Shown one piece after another: positions 1-5,172 of a stretch of 5,172 nt of DNA (positions within the stretch are counted from its first letter, which is position 1; each line of letters opens with the position of its first letter). A program made the position numbers and the translations under genes. The notes under the pieces were generated by a model. It was not told the DNA's origin. It did no database searches and saw only the letters and a list, made by a program, of their open reading frames with translations. Origin of the DNA: M55B127 sp035269185 (lineage in GTDB: Bacteria; Bacillota; Halanaerobiia; Halanaerobiales; M55B127); contig CAYSHP010000117.1 in the NCBI GenBank assembly GCA_964430875.1, positions 1 to 5,172 of the forward strand. Reading direction: 5' to 3'.

Positions 1-565
1 TTAAAGATTCATCAGGCTTTTCCGGGTTTATGACCCACTAGCTTGGAGAAGAACCTTTAAAAACAAATTGGAAAATATTTTTCCCCCTTATCTAGGTTCT
101 TCTGTGGTTCCTAATCACTGCAGGGCAACCTTTGATAGAAGAACATTAGTAGGAGAAACCAGAGATTCAATATTAGAACAAATAAAAGAAGTTATTATGA
201 AAGCTAAAACAAAAGATCATGAACTAGAAGCAGAAGTATATTATTCAGAAGGATTTGAAGACTGCTGGACTGGTAATAAAATAAAAACTGAAAGATTCTT
301 TCCCGCCTGGTTTTATGAAGAAGATAATGAATTTATACAAAGGATATATACTGCATTAAATAATATCAATTTAAATAGTGAGATATCACATTATTCTTTT
401 TGTACTAATGGTAGTCATTATGCAGGGGAAAAAGATATTCCCACTTTAGGTTTTGGTCCTTCAGATGCCCATTTAGCTCATGTTAAAGATGAGTATATAG
501 AGATAGAACAATTAAAGAAGGGATATGCTGGGTATTATAAAATCATTGAAGAACTATTGGTCTAA
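1..565 (+). pseudogene. M20-family metallohydrolase (YgeY/ArgE/DapE type), C-terminal fragment, probably broken
   Basis: This is the C-terminal part of an M20 zinc-dependent amidohydrolase, a family of roughly 400 residues that cleaves amide bonds in peptides and N-acyl amino acids in the cytoplasm. The clean reading frame runs from about 83 to the TAA at 563-565. Counting from a TTG codon at 68, it shows the family strand SSVVPNHC (11-18), FDRRTLVGET (22-31), TNGSHYAG (113-120), IPTLGFGP (124-131), and LAHVKDEYIEIEQL (136-149), whose His138 should be the C-terminal metal ligand. The N-terminal metal ligands (HxD, the bridging Asp, the EE pair) are absent, so this piece alone cannot be active. 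The TTG at 68 has no ribosome binding site at a useful distance and lies inside conserved family sequence, so it is not a real start. Upstream, family-like residues appear as VYDPL in frame 2 (26-40) and LGEEPLKTNWKIFF in frame 3 (42-83). Frame 2 also has a stop at 2-4. This suggests decay, or errors near a contig end. M20 membership is firm; the exact substrate is unknown. Confidence 0.8.
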
Positions 566-609
566 ATAATATGTTAAATTTCATCTAAAAATATAATACA
601 AGAAACTTT

Positions 610-657
610 TAAACGACCAAAAGCCTGGTAAATATTGGCTAAGGTCGTTTATTTTTT
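610..657 (+). terminator. Intrinsic terminator of the M20 gene, in a convergent gap
   Basis: A perfect 9-bp stem pairs TAAACGACC (610-618) with GGTCGTTTA (643-651). A second, 4-bp stem is possible inside the loop (AGCC 622-625 with GGCT 637-640). A run of six T (652-657) follows on the + strand, giving a standard intrinsic terminator 44 nt after the M20 stop. Read from the - strand, the same hairpin lies 43 nt past the DppC-like stop, but it is followed by TTT then AAAA rather than a clean T run. It would therefore stop the transporter operon less well. No other hairpin is visible in the 129-nt gap. Confidence 0.85.
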
Positions 658-694
658 AAAAACCAATCTTTATCTAGTTTTGATATATTAAAAC

Positions 695-1576
695 CTATCT
701 GGTACGATTTAATCTGGGGTCCAAATTATCACGTAATGCTTCCCCAAAAAGTGTAAACCCTAATGTAGCCCATATTAAAGCTATTCCACCAAAAATAACC
801 ATCCAGGGTGATATTCTGATAAATGAATAACCGGTTTTAATCATTGTTCCCCAACTGGGTGTCGGAGGTGGAACACCAAGGCCAAGAAAACTTAATGCGG
901 CCACAAATGTAATAACTACCGGAATATCCATTGCGGCCTGGATAAAAATAGGGCCAATTACATTTGGCAAAATATGTTTAAACATTATTTTTAGGACTGA
1001 AGCACCGATTGCTCTAGCTGCAATTACATATTCTTTGTTTTTAACCCGTAGTGTTTGAGCTCTAATCAATCTAGCATAAGCAGGAAAACGAGTTATCCCG
1101 ATTATAATTATTAAAATAAATAAATTGGAACCAGTAAGAGCTATTATTGTCATTGCAAAAAGGAGAGCGGGGAAAGATTTGATAATATCAAAGATTATTA
1201 AAAATATATTTCCTATTCTTTCCGAACTATAGCCTGCAATTAAACCAAAAACTATGGCTAAAATGATGCCAAAAGAAATAGTGAGTAAAGGAACTGTTAA
1301 AGCAATTCTTGATCCAAATATTAATCTACTAAAAACATCCCTTCCAAGATTATCAGTTCCAAAATAATGATTAGAAGAAGGAGGTGTTAATCTATTTGCA
1401 ATATCTATATCACTGGGTGAATAGGTTGTTATATATGGTGCAAATATTGCTATCAAAAGTAAAGAAAATATTAATAAAAAACCTAATAAGCCCAATGGGT
1501 CTGTAAAAACTCTTTTTATTCTGGAGTTTTTAATATAGAATATTAATTTGTTAAAAGAATTACTCTTCTTATCCAT
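695..1576 (-). CDS. ABC transporter permease, DppC/OppC type (peptide/nickel family)
   Basis: Second inner-membrane permease of a peptide/nickel-type ABC importer; it pairs with the DppB-like subunit to form the substrate channel. Counted from the upstream ATG at 1585 (296 aa), it has the OppC N-terminal segment and first membrane helix (about 31-54) and the signature FGTDNLGRDVFSRLIFGSR (75-93). Further helices fall near 96-118, 126-150, 153-165 and 208-235. The EAA coupling loop around KEYVIAARAIGAS (184-196) should contact an ATPase. ALSFLGLGVPP (230-240) and the terminal GEALRDNLDPR (281-291) are typical of the subfamily, and the length is normal. I place the start at the second ATG (1574-1576, 293 aa). 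The AAGGA motif at 1586-1590 directly abuts the first ATG with no spacer, but lies 9 nt from the second. This leaves 1 nt between the DppB-like stop and the start; the longer form would overlap it by 8 nt. Either way the two are translationally coupled. It is the last gene of the operon, and no ATPase gene follows it. The transported substrate cannot be read from the sequence. Confidence 0.96.
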   Translation of the reverse strand: MDKKSNSFNKLIFYIKNSRIKRVFTDPLGLLGFLLIFSLLLIAIFAPYITTYSPSDIDIANRLTPPSSNHYFGTDNLGRDVFSRLIFGSRIALTVPLLTISFGIILAIVFGLIAGYSSERIGNIFLIIFDIIKSFPALLFAMTIIALTGSNLFILIIIIGITRFPAYARLIRAQTLRVKNKEYVIAARAIGASVLKIMFKHILPNVIGPIFIQAAMDIPVVITFVAALSFLGLGVPPPTPSWGTMIKTGYSFIRISPWMVIFGGIALIWATLGFTLFGEALRDNLDPRLNRTR

Positions 1577-1577
1577 A

Positions 1578-2519
1578 TTAATCATTCCTTACTCTAGGAT
1601 CAATTAAACTATATGATAAATCAGCCATTAAATTGACCAAACTATATAATAATACAGCGATAATAAGTCCTCCCTGGACTATAGGATAATTCCTTGATTG
1701 TATGGAATTATAAATTAGAGTTCCTAGTCCGGGCCGATGAAATATAATTTCTGTTATAACTGCACCACCCAAAAGATTACCAAAACCAACACCTATTACA
1801 GCTATTACAGGAATTAATGCTCCGCGTAATACGTGCTTGAATATTACTGTATATTCTCTTAATCCTTTTGAACGTGCTGTTCGCACGTAATCTTCCGTAA
1901 TCTCTTCTAAGACAGAAGCTCTCATTATTCTTGCAATATAACCTATCCACCCTAGTGCTAAAGAGGCAGCTGGTAATATCAAATGCCATAATTGACTTAA
2001 AATATCACCTTCTTTTCCTCCTCCCATAGCCGGGAACCAATCAAAATATATGGAGAAAAGCAATAAAAATAATACTCCTGCTAAAAAAGAGGGGATAGCA
2101 ATCATTGAAATTGATAGTAAGCCTGTAATTTTATCTATAAGAGAATTTTTGTATGCTGCAGCATAAGTACCTAATGGAATCCCAATTATACTAGCTATCA
2201 ATATACTTGATACTGCTAAAGCAATAGTATGTGGTAGAGCGTTAAATATTAGACGTCTTACCGGCATATAATTTAAAATATCAGTTCCTAAATCTCCTCG
2301 TGCAATATTGTATAAAAACTTAAATATTTGTATATAAACCGGTCTATCTAACCACATTTTAGCTCTAACTTCTTCAATAATTTTAGGAGTGGCTCTAGGG
2401 CCCAGCATAACAGTTGCAGGATCTCCAGGTAGAAATTGTATTATTATAAAAAGGATAATAATAGCACCTAGTACAGTTATTAAAGTTACTAATAACCTTC
2501 TTAATATATATTTTATCAC
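1578..2519 (-). CDS. ABC transporter permease, DppB/OppB type (peptide/nickel family)
   Basis: First inner-membrane permease of a peptide/nickel-type ABC importer, 313 aa, normal length. The N-terminal helix (about 8-30) is followed by the conserved PGDP (31-34). The periplasm-facing segment contains RGDLGTD (74-80). Further helices lie near 97-121, 132-157, 176-197, 234-258 and 283-305, giving the expected six. The EAA coupling loop is EDYVRTARSKGL (209-220). The segment FHRPGLGTLIYNSIQSRNYP (260-279) is characteristic of DppB/OppB proteins. Translation starts at a GTG (2517-2519). GGTGAT at 2526-2531, complementary to the 16S rRNA end, sits 6 nt upstream, and an in-frame TAA lies just above it (2538-2540), so no longer form exists. 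The start is 25 nt after the C45-hydrolase stop, and the stop is within 1 nt of the DppC-like start, so these three genes belong to one transcript. Specificity among peptides, nickel or other ligands is not decidable here. Confidence 0.97.
   Translation of the reverse strand: MIKYILRRLLVTLITVLGAIIILFIIIQFLPGDPATVMLGPRATPKIIEEVRAKMWLDRPVYIQIFKFLYNIARGDLGTDILNYMPVRRLIFNALPHTIALAVSSILIASIIGIPLGTYAAAYKNSLIDKITGLLSISMIAIPSFLAGVLFLLLFSIYFDWFPAMGGGKEGDILSQLWHLILPAASLALGWIGYIARIMRASVLEEITEDYVRTARSKGLREYTVIFKHVLRGALIPVIAVIGVGFGNLLGGAVITEIIFHRPGLGTLIYNSIQSRNYPIVQGGLIIAVLLYSLVNLMADLSYSLIDPRVRND
1586..1590 (-). promoter_or_regulatory. Ribosome binding site deciding the DppC-like start
   Basis: AAGGA on the - strand lies inside the last codons of the DppB-like gene. 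It touches the ATG at 1583-1585 directly but is 9 nt from the ATG at 1574-1576. The downstream ATG is therefore the better start, which shortens the protein by three residues. Confidence 0.6.
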
Positions 2520-2525
2520 TGACCA

Positions 2526-2531
2526 ATCACC
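2526..2531 (-). promoter_or_regulatory. Ribosome binding site supporting the GTG start of the DppB-like gene
   Basis: GGTGAT on the - strand matches the GGTGATC part of the consensus complementary to the 16S rRNA 3' end and ends 6 nt before the GTG. A second purine-rich stretch, AAGGAAGGG (2534-2542), lies further up in the 25-nt gap after the hydrolase gene, 14 nt from the start, and is too distant to be the main site. Confidence 0.6.
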
Positions 2532-2544
2532 AACCCTTCCTTAA

Positions 2545-3642
2545 TTAGATAGCATACTTATGAAATTTATTCTTACAAGCAGGTCCGTTTGTTATCCAAA
2601 TTTCTTTTTGTGAAGGTATAATAACAAATGAAGAGCATGTAATTATTCTTTTTTCACTTGCTTTATTGGGGTCGGGATGTCTACAAATAGATTCGGGATA
2701 ATTTAAATGATCGCGCATAAAATCTTTGCATTTTTCTAAATCAATATTACCATTATTTTCTTTTAACATTCTATTCATCTTATTTTGCCTGAGGATTGTT
2801 GAGGCAGAATATTCTTTAGCAACATTGGCAATATTTTGTTTATCTTTAAATTTATTAGAAGTATAATGGTTTGTATGGGCAAAGTATGAATCGGAATAAG
2901 AAATCTCAACATCATTAGGTGTAGCCTCTACATTATAGATATCATCATGATCTGCAATTAAAAAGTTGAAACAGCCAGCTCTTTGTGCCCTGAAAATAGC
3001 GGCAAGAGCATCTCCCATTTTCTTTTGCCTTAATATTTCAGCAATTATTATATAGGTAGGTACACCTACTTTAATATCTAGACGCGGTACTGAATTCCAT
3101 ACTAGAGATATTCCTTTTGAATTTATACCTGCTCCTGCTAACATACCAGCATATGTATAAGCTAAAATATCTGGAGAATTCTTCACCTTTTCTTTAATTA
3201 AAAATGCATTAGCAGTTTCACATAGATTTTGAGATATATCCCAAGTTTGACCAATATAAGTTTTACCATCAACAGTTGCTTGGCCTGTACTAGCATAAGT
3301 TGTACAATTATGAGATGAAAATCCAGATCTTTCTTCATGCATATGAATCATTATAATTTCTTCAAGCTTTCTTTTAGAACCATCTGCAATTCCTTTAATT
3401 TCTTCAAATATTTTAGGAGAATATTCTTTAATAAATGGGATATGTTCTTTGGCGTGTTCTAAAATTTGTTTTTTAGATTCATTATTACTTGAATAATCCT
3501 TATATAAATATTGAACCAATAATCCAATTCCATCTTTTTTGATTGTTCCCAGTTTATTACCTCTTTCATATGAATTGCCTGTAATTTCTAAGAGGCCGAC
3601 TTTTTTTCTCTTTACATCATTATCAATTTTTCTTCTTATCAT
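2545..3642 (-). CDS. C45-family autoproteolytic acyltransferase/hydrolase (penicillin acyltransferase-like Ntn hydrolase)
   Basis: An Ntn-fold amide hydrolase or acyltransferase of the C45 family, related to fungal acyl-CoA:6-aminopenicillanic acid acyltransferase (IAT). The family is made as a proenzyme that cuts itself before a Cys, which then becomes the N-terminal nucleophile. The 365-residue protein has the N-terminal TGNSYERGNKLG (21-32) and a helical pro-region (about 34-105). The likely nucleophile is Cys113 in SSHNCTTYAS (codon 3304-3306), followed by YIGQTWD (129-135), AHTNHY (255-260), ICRHPDP (319-325) and a C-terminal segment IWITNGPACKNKF (348-360). Cutting at Cys113 would give chains of 112 and 253 residues, close to the 102 and 255 of IAT. 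The residue before the nucleophile is Asn rather than the Gly of IAT. No signal peptide is visible, so it should act in the cytoplasm. The start ATG has AGGAAG (3650-3655) 7 nt upstream. The gene lies between the binding protein and the permeases, so its substrate is probably what the transporter imports, or something derived from it. Family assignment is strong; substrate, and whether it hydrolyses or transfers acyl groups, are unknown. An antibiotic-related role should not be assumed. Confidence 0.92.
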   Translation of the reverse strand: MIRRKIDNDVKRKKVGLLEITGNSYERGNKLGTIKKDGIGLLVQYLYKDYSSNNESKKQILEHAKEHIPFIKEYSPKIFEEIKGIADGSKRKLEEIIMIHMHEERSGFSSHNCTTYASTGQATVDGKTYIGQTWDISQNLCETANAFLIKEKVKNSPDILAYTYAGMLAGAGINSKGISLVWNSVPRLDIKVGVPTYIIIAEILRQKKMGDALAAIFRAQRAGCFNFLIADHDDIYNVEATPNDVEISYSDSYFAHTNHYTSNKFKDKQNIANVAKEYSASTILRQNKMNRMLKENNGNIDLEKCKDFMRDHLNYPESICRHPDPNKASEKRIITCSSFVIIPSQKEIWITNGPACKNKFHKYAI

Positions 3643-3649
3643 ATCTACA

Positions 3650-3655
3650 CTTCCT
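3650..3655 (-). promoter_or_regulatory. Ribosome binding site of the C45 hydrolase gene
   Basis: AGGAAG on the - strand ends 7 nt before the ATG at 3640-3642, the only start that keeps the whole conserved N-terminal segment. The 34 nt between this site and the upstream terminator hairpin are almost pure A/T. I find no convincing -35/-10 pair in them. Confidence 0.6.
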
Positions 3656-3681
3656 AATCTTAAAAATTATGATTTTAAAAT

Positions 3682-3716
3682 TAAATAAAAAGCGGGTATA
3701 AAGGTAATACCCGCTT
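3682..3716 (-). terminator. Intrinsic terminator (possibly leaky) after the binding-protein gene
   Basis: A perfect 10-bp stem pairs AAGCGGGTAT (3690-3699) with ATACCCGCTT (3707-3716) across a 7-nt loop. Read on the - strand, the stem ends in a T-rich tract (TTTTTATTTAATTTT, counting the last two stem bases). It begins 12 nt after the binding-protein stop codon. It lies inside an otherwise co-directional cluster, 47 nt before the C45 hydrolase start. This is the usual place for a partial terminator, or 3'-end stabiliser, that lets the binding protein be made in excess over the membrane subunits. On the + strand the flank is not T-rich, so it acts in one direction. Confidence 0.88.
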
Positions 3717-3728
3717 ATTGTTCAACTT

Positions 3729-5172
3729 TTAATTAGTAATAGACCAATATCTATATTGATTATAGTGCCCTAAAAACTCAGGAGATACTCGTTTATTACT
3801 CACATAAGCCTTTGCGCCGTTTGTAACCCATATAATAGCTGCGTCTTCATCCATAATTCGCTGCATTTCTATATACATTTTTTCTCTTTCTTCTAAATCC
3901 ATAGTGACAGCAGCTTCGTCAGCAAGTCTATCATATTCTTCATTAGACCATTTTAAAAAGTTCCATTTACCTACCTGTTCAGTGGTAAACCATTCAACCC
4001 AATAACCAGGGTCCAAAGTTAGACTGAATGTTTCAAAAAACATAATAGGATGAGATTCTTTTCCTACATATTCATACCAGGCTGAAGTTTCAATAAGTTT
4101 TATATTTACTTCAACACCAATATTTTTCAAATTTTCTTTTACAATCTGACAAGTATTCATATATAAAGGATTACTTGTGGAAATCATTTCTACTTCAAAC
4201 CCATCTGGATAACCAGCTTCTGCAAGAAGTTCTTTAGCTTTCTGGTAGTTTACATTATATTGAGGTGCGTTTTCCCAATGTCCTAAAATACCAGGAGCAA
4301 TCATTGCATTTGCTCTTTTGGGAACTCCGCTGTAAGCACCATCAATTATCATATCTACATCCACGGCATACCTTAATGCTTTTCTAACATTTATATTATC
4401 AAATGGAGCATATTGATGGTTAAAGCCAATAAATCCGTATTTCAATGTAGATAAAATATGGACATCTGTATCATCTTCATTTTTATACCGGTCAATAGAA
4501 TCAAGAGAGATTTCCGTAACATCCAAATCACCTTTATCAAAATTCATTTCACTTATATTTAAATCTGCTATTGGGTATAATTCTATTTTGTCAATATTTG
4601 GTTGCTTATCAAAATAGTCTTGGAATTTGCTTAATACCAGAACTTGTTCGGGTGTCCATTTCTCAACATAATATGAGCCTGAACCTACCGGGGTTGTTGC
4701 AAACCTTTGACCTAATTCTTCATGAGCTTTTTTACTGATTATACTACCTGGGGTGAAAGGTATTGTAGTTGTAAGTAAAGAGGCTAAAGGTTTTTTAAGT
4801 ATTATTTTTCCCGTATATTTACCAGTAACTTCAACCCTATCTAAAGTCTGCCAATCAGCAGTATACTCAGAGTTTTCATCAGGATCTAGTATGCGTTCAA
4901 AAGAAAATTTAACATCTTCGGCAGTCATTTCTCCATATCCCTTATGGAATTGAATTCCTTCTTTCAATTTGAACGTTAGAACTTTTCCATCCTCACTGAT
5001 TTCTATACTTTCAGCTGCATCATTTACTAATTCTGAAGAACCGGGTTCATATTTCATTAAGTTACTATAAAGAACCAGGGCAATATCATATCCTCTTACT
5101 AAGTGAGCGGGATCTAAATTTTCAATATCTTCTCCCAATCGCATCCTTGACTTTACTATATTATCATCGGCA
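3729..5172 (-). CDS. ABC transporter substrate-binding protein, family 5 (peptide/nickel type), 5' end outside the window
   Basis: Extracytoplasmic receptor of a peptide/nickel-type ABC importer (SBP_bac_5 family, DppA/OppA/NikA fold). An internal ATG exists at 5142-5144, but the frame stays open through nine more codons (ADDNIVKSR) to the edge, so that ATG is not the start. The signal peptide, probably a lipoprotein one in this kind of organism, lies outside. Numbering from the internal Met, the visible part shows the mature N-terminal motif GEDIENLDPAHL (4-15), the family signature TAEDVKFSFERILDP (74-88), and TPVGSGSYYVEKW (151-163). It also shows FDNINVRKALRYAVDVDMII (248-267) with the following AYSGVPKRANAMIAPG (270-285), and YNVNYQKAKELLAEAGYPDG (296-315). 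The C-terminal lobe includes LEEREKMYIEMQRIMDEDAA (417-436). At least 480 residues are visible and the usual length is about 500-550, so little is missing. It is separated from the downstream hydrolase and permease genes by a terminator but shares their strand and order, and is very likely their receptor. Ligand-contacting residues cannot be assigned, so the substrate stays open. Confidence 0.95.
   Translation of the reverse strand, partial: ADDNIVKSRMRLGEDIENLDPAHLVRGYDIALVLYSNLMKYEPGSSELVNDAAESIEISEDGKVLTFKLKEGIQFHKGYGEMTAEDVKFSFERILDPDENSEYTADWQTLDRVEVTGKYTGKIILKKPLASLLTTTIPFTPGSIISKKAHEELGQRFATTPVGSGSYYVEKWTPEQVLVLSKFQDYFDKQPNIDKIELYPIADLNISEMNFDKGDLDVTEISLDSIDRYKNEDDTDVHILSTLKYGFIGFNHQYAPFDNINVRKALRYAVDVDMIIDGAYSGVPKRANAMIAPGILGHWENAPQYNVNYQKAKELLAEAGYPDGFEVEMISTSNPLYMNTCQIVKENLKNIGVEVNIKLIETSAWYEYVGKESHPIMFFETFSLTLDPGYWVEWFTTEQVGKWNFLKWSNEEYDRLADEAAVTMDLEEREKMYIEMQRIMDEDAAIIWVTNGAKAYVSNKRVSPEFLGHYNQYRYWSITN

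Noticed and set aside
68..70. TTG as a true start of a short independent M20-like protein
   Set aside because: No ribosome binding site at a proper distance (the nearest GGAG, at 45-48, is about 19 nt away). The conserved family sequence continues upstream, and the fragment lacks most metal ligands.
1777..1989. 70-codon open frame on the - strand
   Set aside because: It lies wholly inside the DppB-like gene in another frame, has no family-like sequence, and is explained as a shadow of that well-conserved gene.
2545..3642. Penicillin biosynthesis or beta-lactam resistance gene
   Set aside because: Similarity to IAT shows only the C45 fold. No other beta-lactam genes are nearby, and a transporter-linked hydrolase fits the context better.
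3643..3689. Promoter for the C45 hydrolase gene in the gap after the terminator
   Set aside because: The stretch is extremely A/T-rich, so weak -10-like hexamers occur by chance. No -35/-10 pair with good spacing stands out.
4753..4953. 66-codon open frame on the + strand
   Set aside because: It is antisense to conserved parts of the substrate-binding protein, including the TAEDVKFSFERILDP signature region. It looks like a shadow frame with no recognisable product.
1..5172. CRISPR array, tRNA/rRNA, insertion sequence or attachment site
   Set aside because: Reading both strands showed no spaced direct repeats, transposase sequence, tRNA-like cloverleaf or terminal inverted repeats. The only clear hairpins are the two terminators.

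Overview
The window is AT-rich, with tightly packed genes, AGGA/GGTGAT-type ribosome binding sites, a GTG start and intrinsic terminators. This style fits a low-GC Gram-positive (Bacillota, probably Clostridia or Halanaerobia-like) chromosome. The lineage is inferred from composition and gene style only; no marker gene is present.

Layout, left to right. (1) At 1-565 (+) lies the C-terminal part of an M20-family zinc hydrolase (YgeY/ArgE/DapE type). It reads cleanly from about position 83 to its stop. Its upstream 80 bases keep recognisable family sequence only if two opposing frameshifts are allowed, so it is either a decayed gene or a sequencing artefact. (2) At 566-694 is a convergent intergenic gap with a hairpin plus T6 tract that terminates the + strand gene. 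(3) At 695-5172 everything is on the - strand. In transcription order it holds a family 5 (peptide/nickel type) solute-binding protein whose 5' end runs off the right edge, a hairpin terminator, a C45 (penicillin acyltransferase-like) Ntn hydrolase, and two inner-membrane permeases of DppB and DppC type. The last three genes are tightly coupled (25-nt gap, then a 1-nt gap or 8-nt overlap).

Together the - strand genes look like an uptake-and-hydrolysis cassette. The binding protein captures a peptide-like or N-acylated compound, the two permeases form the channel, and the cytoplasmic C45 enzyme probably cleaves or transfers an amide-linked acyl group. The ATPase subunits that must power the transporter are not in the window. 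They would have to lie beyond the right edge or elsewhere. The terminator between the binding-protein gene and the rest fits the common arrangement in which the binding protein is made in excess and partial read-through expresses the permeases. I see no wholly new system here. The most distinctive points are the C45 hydrolase inside the transporter operon, the missing ATPases, and the broken M20 gene.
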